This document shows positions 11,045 to 21,137 of a stretch of 64,000 nt of DNA, one piece after another; the stretch's first letter is position 1; every line of letters begins with the position of its first letter. The notes under the pieces were generated by a model, which worked only from the letters and a program-made list of their open reading frames with translations, did not search any database and was not told where the DNA came from. A program made the translations under genes and the position numbers. This DNA is from Iris pallida (lineage: Eukaryota > Streptophyta > Magnoliopsida > Asparagales > Iridaceae). Location of the stretch: NCBI GenBank assembly GCA_029216955.1, contig JANAVB010033216.1, positions 7,613,138-7,677,137 of the forward strand. Direction: 5' to 3'.

Positions 11045-11405
11045 AATGTCTGGAAGTCAGATTTTGAAAATAAAACGAAAAAAAGTACAAGAAGTACAAA
11101 TTTGATTCTGGGAAAGTATTGCTATGGAAGTCTGATCTGTAAATGATCACTTTGTTCCTTGGACCATATGATGATGATGAAGATCGCTGCTTGAAGTTGA
11201 ACAACCGGAAGAACTAAGTCACCAGAAAGGTATCGACGCACTTGGGCAACGATGGCGAGGCCGAATGCTTTCCTGCTTTGCTTCACTCTGTTCTGGAAGA
11301 AAGGTTGAAGAAGAATGCTCTCAAAAATCTAAGTTCTGATCTCTGTATTATCTCCTATCTCTGTCTGTCTGTCTGTGTGTGTGTTGCTTAGAGAAAAATA
11401 AGTCC

Positions 11406-11412
11406 ATTTATA
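11406..11412 (-). promoter_or_regulatory. TATA box facing the Tat pro-pol
   Basis: TATAAAT on the minus strand, in the context GTCTATAAATGG, about 360 bases upstream of the first ATG at 11044. A leader rich in CA/GA follows. Activity cannot be judged from sequence. Confidence 0.5.
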
Positions 11413-12344
11413 GACTCGGGCTCTTGTGCGTAAAAACTCAGCGAAAGTTTCGTCTTTACGCCAACAACCGCCACCCACGACCAAAGTCATCCTCTGTATA
11501 CGTTGACACGTGTCCCATCATTTCATTAAGAATATGATGCACGTACACACGTTCTTCGGGATGTGTGGCATGAAAGCCATGTAGGCAAACCACGTTCCAA
11601 GCTGGTCAGAAAGAATAGGGCATAAAAATTACCCCAATGTACTCTGAGCGTAAAGCAGTAGACTAGGCGTAAAATAGTCCCGACATAGACTTCCCGCGTA
11701 AAGTGGTTGTTAAATAACCTTGAGCGTAAAAGTAGCTCAAATAGACTTTACGCACACGTCAACTGTTGAGCGTAAAAGCTCGTATAGTCTTCATGCGTAA
11801 AAGAAGCCATAGTGTGAGCGTAAAGTAGCTCAATCCACATACTAAACGACAACATTGGTCTCTGTGTAAAAACAAATCCCTTTGAATTCTGTGATATATG
11901 CCATCATTAATATCTCCATGTCAGAGTTTGCATTAAATGCGAGACTTGACAGCTTTGTCCAGCGTAAAAGTGGCTGATCTGTCTTTGGCGTAAAAGTCAT
12001 GGGTGTAGACCCGAGCGTAAAATGATCTGCCTGCTTTAGGCGTAAAGTGATTAGCCTTGTCTTGGGCGTAAAGTATTTAGCCTCTCTGCGGCGTAAAGTA
12101 GATCAATTGGAGTGGAATGATCTATCACTTTGACTCTTTCTTTGAAGCACTTTTTACGCTCCTACAAGACCCCCTTCAAGTTTTCAAATATCTTCAAAAT
12201 TTGGAACACTTTGAACAGAAGCGTAAAAATTGAGTTATAACCAGTCAGCGTAAAATTCGGGATACGCAACAGTCATCCGCGTAAAAGCGGGGGCATCCAA
12301 CAGTCGGCGTAATTTCTGGAATTTGAACCGATTTGAAATCTCCC

Positions 12345-12352
12345 TATAAATA
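12345..12352 (+). promoter_or_regulatory. TATA box facing the PMD gene
   Basis: TATAAATA in the near-palindromic context CCCTATAAATAGGG, about 100 bases upstream of the ATG at 12446. This is a normal plant TATA-to-ATG distance with a short leader. Confidence 0.55.
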
Positions 12353-12575
12353 GGGTTCTTCGGAGAGAGAAAACACTTTTACTCATCTTTTTGCAATCTC
12401 GAATTCCTTTGCGCTGTCTTTCTTCGAAACCCTCACTTTGATCCGATGGCTCCCAAGAAATCATTTGCCGCCAGCAACAAGGGGAAGAAACCTGCCGTTG
12501 ATTCATCATCGGCTCCCATTCAGTCGTCAACACCACATCGACAACCCAACCCGGCCGTAGCTCCGCCTATGATGG

Positions 12576-12991
12576 GTAAAACCCTATTCTTTGGCTGGAA
12601 AAACCCGTCGAAGAAGGAAAAGATAACCCAAACCTTCAGTTTTTTACGCCCACGTCATACGTGTTAGCGTAAAAACTGAAATGACAATATACGCCCACAT
12701 TGTACGTGTTAGTGTAAAAATAAAAAGAGCACGCCCACGTTATACGTGTCAGCATAAAATTTGGATTACGCCCACAATTAATGTGCTTGCGTAAAACTTA
12801 ATTACGCTCATGTTCATACATGCCAGCGTAAAAAGTTATATTACGCTCACATCAACATGTGGTAGCGTAAAATTCATCAATCACTGAGAGACTTTGTAAA
12901 ACAAAGACTTTATAAACCTTTATCCACTTTTAGCAAGCGTAAAAGTCATAAAACTTCCAAACTAATTTGATCTCTTTTGTCCTTTTGTCAG
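12576..12991 (+). other. Predicted first intron of the PMD gene
   Basis: Donor G|GTAAAACC at 12575/12576 and acceptor TTTTGTCAG| at 12991, preceded by a T-rich tract. Removing it keeps the frame from PAVAPPMM into VDLQVHPLAEVF and skips a stop at 12664. The 416-base interval contains the six-hairpin array. Spliced cDNA would settle it. Confidence 0.6.
12637..12874 (+). repeat. Six tandem hairpin units with compensatory changes
   Basis: Six consecutive inverted repeats of ~32-42 bases share an outer stem TTACGC/GCGTAA and an inner stem around a 3-6 base loop. Inner stems are CACGT/ACGTG (units 1 and 3), an imperfect CAC/GTG-based stem (unit 2), CACA/TGTG (unit 4), CATGT/ACATG (unit 5) and CACAT/ATGTG (unit 6). 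Unit 1 (12637-12678) extends further, with CAGTTTTT pairing AAAAACTG. Inner sequences differ between units but base-pairing is kept, as expected for a conserved structure rather than a plain direct repeat. Confidence 0.75.
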
Positions 12992-15900
12992 TGGATTTGC
13001 AAGTTCACCCTCTCGCAGAAGTCTTTGGCTCGTCAGTTGGCATGGTTGGTTCGAACTATCTAGAAGATTTACCTCATGTTCAATTTCCTCAATCAAACCC
13101 TGAATATCCAGTAGAGAGGGCACAACTGATAGAAGCTCAAGGAGATAGGATGTTGTTATCCATGATGAATGGAGATTTGTTGACTTCACTAGATGCACAA
13201 CAATTTGCAAAACCGGCCTTCTTGTTTAGGGACGCCATTGACTGTAAATCCCAGACACACCCCAAGAAGGGGTCTTGGGTATTCAAATTTGGGGATAGAG
13301 CCATGTATCTCCCCGATATGGACCGAGATTATCCTTTGTCAGCATTTTTCCATGCTACCCACCATCGACAAATGCTGTAGAATTTGACTCCTAATAGTTA
13401 CGGAAGACCAGGTAGAATTATTTTCAAGAGGGAGCATGCTAATGACATGGAGTATTTTGCTAGTGTTTCCAATGGTGCTGTCACTTCTATTTTTGGCCTC
13501 ATGCCAGGAGCTAATCCCAGTGAAGACTCGGGTTTAATTCAACCAGTACAAACTCCGATGTTTGTCAACGAATTTATGAGGGCTGCTATATTGTATCCTC
13601 AGACGAACCCCAGGCTGCCGGGATGGTTGACTCCATTCAATCAAAACTGGATCCAGATAAGTATTTAGATGATGAAGAACTTTGAAGCAGAGTTGAAAGA
13701 CATTGGTTTATATGAGGCGATAGCTTCCACTAGTCAGGGTATTCCTTCGAACGGGAACCTATTTCTGGCCTTGATGGAAATATATATGAGTTTGACGGGA
13801 ACTTTTGCCACTCCGAAAGGCGAAATGGGCCTTGCTCTTCATGAGATGCAGTTCATCTCGAAACTGTCGATGGGGGAAGCCCCCTATGAGGAATACGTTC
13901 CTTAACAGAGAACTGGCTGAAATCAGAGAGACTAATCCTCAGTTGATTGAGGTCTATGAGGAACTGATGTGTCACTACCTGATTTGTACTACAATGCATG
14001 AAAGTATATCTCATTTGGCGTACATCAACAAGTGGACGACTTATCTCTTCTTCCATAAGGATAAGATATCCAAGGAAGACAAAGAAAGGTTTCAGGAAAA
14101 CAAAGCTCCGGCAATCAACATAGATTCGACAATCCCTTCTAACAAAATTAGGGATATGACGATTGCCTATAAATTTCCTAATAAATATCTGTCTACAAAG
14201 ACTGGAGAATTTCCTGTCGGGACTGAAGCCGTGAGCTTCCTTAGATATGGTAGCCAGAAAATTTCTCGGAGAGCTTTGCTGGCAGGCTTTCTTTCTTTAT
14301 GGTTGAGAAGATGGGTTGTGCCGGGTATTGGTACTGTTGACAGAATCCACCGTAGTGTGCTATGGCCGGCAGTACGTCTGGTTTTTAAAGTCAGGATTAA
14401 CCTGCTATCAGCCATGGTGTGTCGAATAAATGTAGGACCTTCGGCGAGGAGTTAATCAACAATGCTCCTCATCGGAATGTTTTCCCTAGAGTAGAAATGT
14501 CCAACACTTATCTGATGGACTGGCTATTGCATCACAACTGCAGATTGTTGCCACCAGGCCCAGGTGATGATGCGGAGGTCTTCCTCCAAAAATTCAGCAA
14601 AGCTACATGGATCGCTACGACTGTGGCGGATACCCGAGCAGTTCTGAACTATTCTTATGGTTGGAACTTCTTCTGTACCCGGCCGCAAGTTCCAGCAGAT
14701 TGCTTCGGTGTTCAGTTTGAAGATGAAGTCGAAGGAAGAGTTGTATTGCCACAATCAGTCTTTAGATGGCTTCAGTGCATCAGACCCTCTCATCTGATGT
14801 ACAGAAATAAAGATAATTATGCGTTTGAACCATACTTACCCAGTAGGTCCAATTTGGGTACGACCAACTTCATATTGGTAATCTTTCGACTAGTTACCGT
14901 CACTATGGGAAACTACTTGACGGAGCTAGGGGTTGGAGATATTTCGGTATTGCTCGGACTGGTGCTAAATTTAGAATTTCGACCGCCACCAACATTACAG
15001 AACTACGTATACTCCATACGTATGCCCACTTTTATGCTTCAATTCGTTCTTTTGCCCACGGTTACAATATAAGGGGTAGTCTGAGGTGGCCTAAAGAAGG
15101 AGATATTGAGGAGCAGGTCAGGGTACCAGCAGACATCCCTGACGATACTGGCATTCCAGATCCATTTTTAGAAGTTATCCCAACAGGAGTTGGGGAACCA
15201 GCTGCAGAACCTATCATCATTGGCAAATGCCGAAAAAGAAAACAAAGTGCAGCCGTCACATTTCCAGAGAAAACTCCAGAAAAGAAGAAGAAGTCTACCA
15301 CAAAAGGGTCTTCCAAACCAAGAGTCCACACTCCAGAAGACGACACTTTGATTGAAGAGGATCATCTTGTCAGTTCTTCCTCAGTCCACCCAGGAGAAGG
15401 ATCTTCAGCCCCTCCATCAATAGTTGGGTCAGGAGCTGTAACACTTTTGTCTCCTGGGCGTCTTAGCACCTCACTCTATTTATCTTTGCCAACCAAGGTA
15501 CAGGTTACAGAGGGTGCTACTACTGTATCTACCGCTAATCAAGACCACATCCCATCAGACGAACCGGCTCTTGACTTTGAGGATGATGACTGGGATGGTG
15601 ATTATGACTCATATCTTGAAAAAAATGCACATATTCCAAGTATTACACAAAACCTATACGGAATTATATACCATGATTTTGTATATTAACTTATTTTGTT
15701 CGTTTTTGCAAATGTCATATTTGTACCAAAGCCTATGGCTCCTCTTCCTCAAGAAGAGGATATTTATGAGGAAAATGAGGAATCTGCTGATGAGGCTTCT
15801 TCTTCTAGCGAAGAGGGTGCTGATGAAAAAGGAGGACAATAACCCGCGGTGGAGCATCAAGAAGTGCATCCTGAACTATCCTTTCATGTTGAAGATCAGT

Positions 15901-16315
15901 ACCAGAGAGAGGCTGCAACAGACCCCACTGCAGGTGATGATGAACCTGCTGGAGGAGAACCGGTCTTAAATAAAGAATCAGTTGTAGAAGATTTTACTGC
16001 AACTGAAGCAATGGAAAATCCTGCGGAGCCGACAGTTGAAGAAGGTACTGAACCCAGGGAAGTGATAGCATCTTCTACTGTAGCTGTTGATTCAATATCA
16101 GTTTTTGATAAGCCAATATCGGAACCTGAACCAGCTCCTGTAATTGTCACCACAACCACCAATATCATCGTCGCCAGAACTCCAGAAACGGCTGGAGTAA
16201 CAGATATTGAAAACATTGCTCCTGAAGTTCTTGGGAACCAAATAACAGCAGTGACAACAACAGCTCCACCTCCGTCTGTTGTTACACCAATGGTAGCTAT
16301 AGGCGTTGGAGATAC

Positions 16316-16665
16316 AATCCCTGACACGCGTATCGGGTTTTCCGATACTCACTCTGCGGACACGATACGGACACGGTTTCGACTCCGTGAGTACCCGAGC
16401 ACGTCACACACATCGAGACCAACTTATTTGCCAAGTTTCGTGGGTTCTAGTTGTGTATTGTGCGTTTTTGGTTGTTATGTGGATTTTGGATTTTTTCGAC
16501 ATTCAAAATTGAATCGAATGTATGAATATTTGTTTTCTTAGTTTTTAACCAACAAATTCTGGGTTTATGAATCGTATATGATATTTTTGACTTGCGGGAA
16601 GCGATCTTTGGATTTAATCCTATTTATTTACTATTTATGTATATATTTTGGGTTTCCCCTTTATG

Positions 16666-16667
<2 letters not shown>
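16316..16667 (+). mobile_element. 5' piece of a long gypsy-type LTR (probable)
   Basis: Similarity to the PMD tail stops near 16315 and a CACG/GACACG-rich stretch begins (about 16320-16420), followed by AT-rich sequence running into a TA microsatellite. The same order (GACACG-rich, AT-rich, microsatellite, TTGACC-rich end) is seen in the solo LTR at 20210-24891. I infer that this is the left piece of the LTR whose right end is 25821-27806. No coding potential. Confidence 0.4.
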
Positions 16668-16738
<71 letters not shown>

Positions 16739-16834
16739 ATATATAGCTATATGTGTATATGTACATTGATGGTGGGCCAGCCGAGATCCATAACCCCAGT
16801 TTCGAGTTTCATTTCATTTCGTGTAACCAACTGC

Positions 16835-16914
<80 letters not shown>
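16668..16914. repeat. (TA)n microsatellites with an ~90-base interruption
   Basis: TA repeats at 16668-16747 and 16839-16914. Between them, about 16748-16838 holds a short non-repetitive piece. The Ile-Tyr repeat ORFs in this region are translations of TA repeats and not genes. Confidence 0.95.
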
Positions 16915-16916
<2 letters not shown>

Positions 16917-17253
16917 AAGCGGATCAAAAGCCCCCCTTAGAAAACCCCCTAAAAAACCCCTCACTCTCAGCTGTCCATTTAATGTTAATATTAATGTTAA
17001 TATTAACATTAAATACTAAAATTAACATTAAACTTAACATTAAAATTAATATTAACATTAACATTAACATTAACATTAACATTAACATTAATATAAAAAT
17101 TAAATAAAAATTAATATTAACATTAACATTAATATTAACATTAATATTAATATTAACATTAATATTAACATTAATATTAACATTAATATTAAATGGACGG
17201 CTGAGAGTGAGGGGGTTTTTAGGAGGTTTTCTAAGGGGGGCTTTTGATCTGCT

Positions 17254-17255
<2 letters not shown>
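16915..17255. mobile_element. MITE-like foldback element in a TA microsatellite
   Basis: 341 bases with long terminal inverted repeats of about 78 bases. The left end reads GGAAGCGGATCAAAAGCC and the complement of the right end GGGAGCAGATCAAAAGCC; both continue through CCCTTAGAAAACC and CTCACTCTCAGC to the ATTTAATRTTAA boundary with only a handful of mismatches. The centre is made of ATTAAC/AATGTT-type short repeats. TA repeats abut both ends, as for a TA target-site duplication or for microsatellite-targeting MITEs such as rice Micron. No transposase is present. Confidence 0.8.

Positions 17256-17312
<57 letters not shown>
17256..17312. repeat. (TA)n microsatellite
   Basis: Uninterrupted TA repeat separating the MITE from the LINE 3' end. 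Confidence 0.95.
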
Positions 17313-17315
<3 letters not shown>

Positions 17316-17425
17316 AAACCCTATTTTATTCAACACAAGGAGGAAAAGCCGAAGCTTACAAGTGCGCACAGAGCGCTAAAATCCTTACAGACACAGACAA
17401 CCCAGCCCGACAGACCGGGTAATGG
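17313..17425 (-). mobile_element. LINE derivative, 3' terminal piece
   Basis: On the minus strand it carries an AATAAAA poly(A) signal (plus 17324-17330) just before the TA-rich end, as plant L1 3' UTRs do. It is split from the rest of the LINE by the solo LTR at 17426-18688, whose AATGG target duplication is at 17421-17425. Confidence 0.5.
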
Positions 17426-18688
17426 TGTTAGTCCAATGATTATATCATGTTTTTGAATATGGCTAATCAATTAAGTTTAACTAATGATATTCATGTAATC
17501 CCTATTCATGCTACTTAAACTTAGCATTGTCCTAAATGTTCTATATCATATTGTTATGATTATATCATACTGCATCATATTGTTTTGTTCGTCTAACATG
17601 TACTTGCAGACAAGCAGGACATATGCAACAAAGAATTATTAATGGGCCAAAGACGGCGTTATACAAGGAGTTTTCTCTGAACTGCCCAACGACTTATCTT
17701 TGGACGATTGCCGTCAAGGAAAAATACGTCTTCAATGTCAGGAAAAAGACGTCATCTAAAGGGCTATTAGTTTTCATATTTATTCTGTATTTTTCCCTTT
17801 TATTGAGTCTAGGAAAAATGTGAGATTAATCGGATCGGTACTGGCTTAGGTTTTTCTCAGTCCACAAACAAAAATAAGCCTACATACGTATCCCAAAAAT
17901 CCACAATTCTAAAAAGCCCAAAACCTATACAAATTTGGTTTATTCCTTACTGTTCTGAACCAGCAGAACTCTGACAGAACTCTGACCTAGTTCGGTCCGA
18001 GTTCGGCCCGAGTTCGGTCTGGGTTATTTGGAATACAGTTCCCTCCAAATCTGCATGCAACGTTCGTATGCGAAATCCTAGCATCCGAACTCTGTCCGAA
18101 CTCTGTCCGAGTTCGGTCGTCCAAAAATACTATAAATAGAGTTGAGATTACCATTCATTTCAACAATCCAATTTCATCTCTTCTCTTCTCTATCTAAAGT
18201 GTTCTGAGCTTTTACTTTCATATCTAAGCCTTTACGACTCTTAGCCAAGCCAGTACAGTTTCTGTTTAATCTAGAGTTTGGTATTGAAGAGTTGTATCGG
18301 AGGTTGTATTCAGAAAACGTTCCAGTTTTCCAATTGCCTTCTGGAGCCGGTCGTGCGCTCGCCTCCAAGCACGGTGTTGTGAAGCCGGTCGTGCGCTTGT
18401 CACCAAGCACGGTGTTGTAAGAGATTGCAAGCTCTCAGTTAAAGCTTGTGTCATAGTGGATAAACATCGAGCAAGAGTACTCGAGACTGGATTAGTCCTC
18501 TTAGAGGGATACCAGTATACATCGCTGTGTCACTGAGTTTGAATTCTTGACTCTTACTTTACTGCATTTATTTACTGTCTCCTATTTACTGCCATAGTTA
18601 TTACTTAAGTTTTTAATTGGCGATTATTTTCCGCTGCACACGTACACACTCTATTCACTCCCCCCTAGAGGTGCTCAACGGTCCTACA
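17426..18688 (+). mobile_element. Solo Sirevirus-type (Ty1/copia) LTR
   Basis: 1,263 bases beginning TGTTAGTCCAATGATT and ending ...GGTCCTACA, flanked by a perfect 5-base target duplication AATGG (17421-17425 and 18689-18693). It has a TATA box (18131-18138), a TTTATTGAGTCTAGG box shared with the other Sirevirus LTRs here, and repeated GAGTTCGGYC motifs (about 17985-18115). No PBS, coding sequence or second LTR is attached, so it is a solo LTR left by LTR-LTR recombination. The small ORFs within it are not genes. Confidence 0.9.
18131..18138 (+). promoter_or_regulatory. TATA box of the solo copia LTR
   Basis: TATAAATA in the context ATACTATAAATAGAG, at the position of the Sirevirus LTR promoter. 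Confidence 0.5.
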
Positions 18689-18693
18689 AATGG

Positions 18694-20209
18694 GAGGAAC
18701 AAAAGGGGAGAAGGAAACGGAGGAGGGGGCACGACTCGACGACGGTGAGGATCAGAAGGGGATCCTCACCGCGAAGGACTGCGGTGGAGCCAGGGAGTCT
18801 GCAGCGAGCACCCTAAAAGATGCCACGAAGGCAGCTCTCTGCTTGGCTGCCAGGTAGGCCTCAGGGGTGGTGTGGTCGCTGTTATGGATACCTTAAACCG
18901 CATCGATCGCAAGCTCGACCCCCAACATCCTGGCAGGGAACTCCGAGGTTGGCAAGCGTCGAATGAGATCGAGCTCCATGATGGATGTCTCAAGAGAGTA
19001 CGCCGCTGCGATCCGCTCATAGTAGGTACAAAGATAGAGCGGAGCATCTCGAATTGCCTTTAGACCAATCCCGAAGGGGATATCAGAAGGGGAAGGCGAC
19101 GAGCTGGCGGGCACGCTGGTGATGGAGGGGCCGAAATTCGGGGTGCCCTTCCCCACTACCCCGATTGAGATCTGCGGTATCGGCTCCTCCGACACCGCCT
19201 CCGAAGACGCGTCACCTCCCTCCCTCCTGGAGAGGGCCTCGCCGCCAGAGGGCACACACGGCGACATCGCTGGTGCGTCGATGGCAGTTCCCGTGACCCG
19301 ATCAGCTACCAATGTGGACATCCCAGCAGCAACGGCCGAAGGATCGACGGTGACATCTAGGGGGCCCGCCAGGACTGAGTGCGAATTAGCCGCGGGCTCG
19401 GAGCACCGACCGGTCGTATGCCCGGGAAGGAGGCAGGAGCTGCACACTTCCGGGCGATGCTCGATCACCAAATCTTGCCAGATGCTGCCCAAGTCTGGTA
19501 AGTTGATGAGAATTCGGGAGGGTGCAGGGCGGCGTAGGTCGACGTCGACGAGCACCCGAGCGCAGCTTGGACGGGAGACGACCTCCGTGGCGTGATCCAC
19601 CAGGATCGGGCAGCCGACACACTGCACGAGAAGGAATAGGGCCTCCTTGGCGAAGAGCGCGGTAGGAAGCCAGGGGAGGGCCACCCAGAGCGGCACCACC
19701 ACGGGCACCCGCTTTGGGTCGAAGTCCGGTGACTATCTGGTCACTTTCATATGGGCCTGCACTATGTCCAGACCTCCTTGGACCAGAGTCGAACGTAATC
19801 CGCTTCCTAGCTGGGCCTGAGAAGAAGATGGCGATCGCCGATGACACCAATCGAGATCGGTTCGGAGAAGCCCATCTTCCCGATGATGCTACGAACCACG
19901 GCAATCGGAGGTCTTGCGGGGAAGAAATCTCCAACCAGAGAGAGACAGAAAGGGAGAGAGAGAGCAGCCCACTCCGCCTCCGAGAATGAAATCGATGGGG
20001 CGCCTTCTTGGACGGAGAAATGTCGCGGTGGAAGATCCAGAGGAGGGAAAGGAGTGACCGTGGACACTTCCGCAACGGCACGGGCTCGCCACTGCGATCC
20101 ATGTCTGTCGTCCCGCACCTCCGCAACGGGAACCTGCAAGGGCGCAGGGGGAAGGGGGCGACAGCCACCTCCGCGAAGGAGCGGGCGCGCCGCTGCGGAC
20201 CGGTGCTGC
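18694..20209 (-). pseudogene. LINE ORF1-like (DUF4283 + zinc knuckle), broken
   Basis: GC-rich minus-strand coding relic. Frame 20229-19807 contains APSISFSEAEWAALSLPF and KMGFSEPISIGVIGDRHLLLRPS, the pattern of DUF4283. After a frameshift, frame 19708-18893 continues with VVPLWVALPWLPTALFAKEALF, VVSRPSCARVLVDVDLRRPAP and a CCHC zinc knuckle (CSSCLLPGHTTGRC), then a Ser/Pro-rich tail. DUF4283 followed by zf-CCHC_4 is typical of ORF1 in plant L1-type LINEs, an RNA-binding protein. No endonuclease or reverse transcriptase follows; the sequence goes straight to a 3' UTR-like end. A solo LTR separates it from its 5' part at 24892-25575. Confidence 0.75.
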
Positions 20210-20774
20210 TGTAACACCCAGTTTTCCAAATGAGGGTAATTTTAAACCTTTGTAATTATTATTATTATTTATTGATATTTATATCACATTATGAATTTTG
20301 GTGATTTTTTAATCAATTTAAAATTGTTTTAACTCATGACTTGTGATTTTGATGTGCTGCTAGTGAAACCCTAGAGACTGTCTGACCTAGAGCCTAACCA
20401 TGTGATTGGGATATTTATTTATTATTTTTAGCCTATGGGTACTTTGGTCATTTTGACTTATTGGAATTATTTGATTAATTATTTGAGTGGTGATTGTTAT
20501 TTTTGACTTTGACTAGTTGAAACTTTGTAGGCTAACCTAGATGTTGATTCTAGCTACGGTGACTTGGTTAGCATGGTGTGACCCTAGTCTAACTTAAGTC
20601 AACCCAATTTTAGTCATTTAGAATCTAGTTTGAATAGAAAGAATAATGAATAGGTTCATGACTTATGACTTGTGATTTTATTTCCATGACTAATAAAACT
20701 TGGCCCATAGCCCATTGGTGAAACCCTAACCCTAATTCTTTCCTTTATGACCTGCCACATAGGGATCCCCACCC

Positions 20775-20782
20775 TATATAAA
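20775..20782 (+). promoter_or_regulatory. TATA box of the long gypsy-type LTR
   Basis: TATATAAA in CCCTATATAAACTC, about 565 bases into the LTR. The related copy at 44670 has TATAAATA at 45085-45092 at an equivalent position. Confidence 0.5.
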
Positions 20783-21137
20783 CTCTCATTCCTTTGTTCT
20801 TGCCTCTTTTGTGTCATTCCAACTTTTAGAAAGAAAAGGTAAATTTCCATCTTCCCTAATTCATATCAAATCCATTTTAATCTCTTTTGCAATAGATTCT
20901 AATCATCCTCTATTTGATATTCATGGAGAGTGATTTCAGTTTGTGAGCAATTTGGAGATTTGAGCTAGCAAGGAGGAACACTCTATTTTGGGGCTTTTCT
21001 TGCCATTGGACACTTATAGGTAAAATCCCTTAAATTGTGTTATTATTCTGATTTCTTTGCATCCTAGCCTAGATCTAGGTGTCCCCTAGCTGTCCCTCAA
21101 GTTTGGTAGGAAACCGTGTCTGTTTGGTGTCCGTATC

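Larger units (their letters stand above)
11045..12445. promoter_or_regulatory. Divergent spacer with GCGTAAA cluster
   Basis: Gene-free spacer between the minus-strand Tat pro-pol and the plus-strand PMD gene. It has a TATA box for each direction (11406-11412 minus, 12345-12352 plus) and, between them, about twenty GCGTAAA copies (about 11427-12310), nearly all in plus orientation with a few TTTACGC. A short pyrimidine/TG tract (about 11340-11390) lies downstream of the minus TATA. Expected chance frequency of a 7-mer is about one per 8 kb per strand, so the clustering is not random. Promoter function is inferred. Confidence 0.6.
12446..16315 (+). pseudogene. Plant mobile domain (PMD) gene, retroelement-associated, frameshifted
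   Basis: Starts MAPKKSFAASNKGKKP. A predicted intron (12576-12991) joins exon 1 in frame to VDLQVHPLAEVF. The body up to about 15060 contains ALLAGFLSLWLRRWVVPG, LWPAVRLVFKVRINLLSAMVC, NTYLMDWLLHHNCRLLPPG, TRAVLNYSYGWNF and, after a frameshift near 14850, QFGYDQ. This pattern (LWL..VVP, PAVRLA, RQFGYDQ) is that of the plant mobile domain (PF10536, aminotransferase-like), known in MAIN/MAIL1 proteins and carried by gypsy and Mutator elements. A Lys/Arg-rich nuclear-localisation-like stretch lies near 15230-15310, followed by an acidic tail to 16315. Stops (13378, 13666, near 15838) and frameshifts (near 13660, 13900, 14850) break it. The family assignment is from motif memory. Confidence 0.62.

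Noticed and set aside
16578..17107. Long Ile-Tyr repeat ORFs over TA repeats
   Set aside because: Translations of a TA microsatellite; open in all frames by composition.
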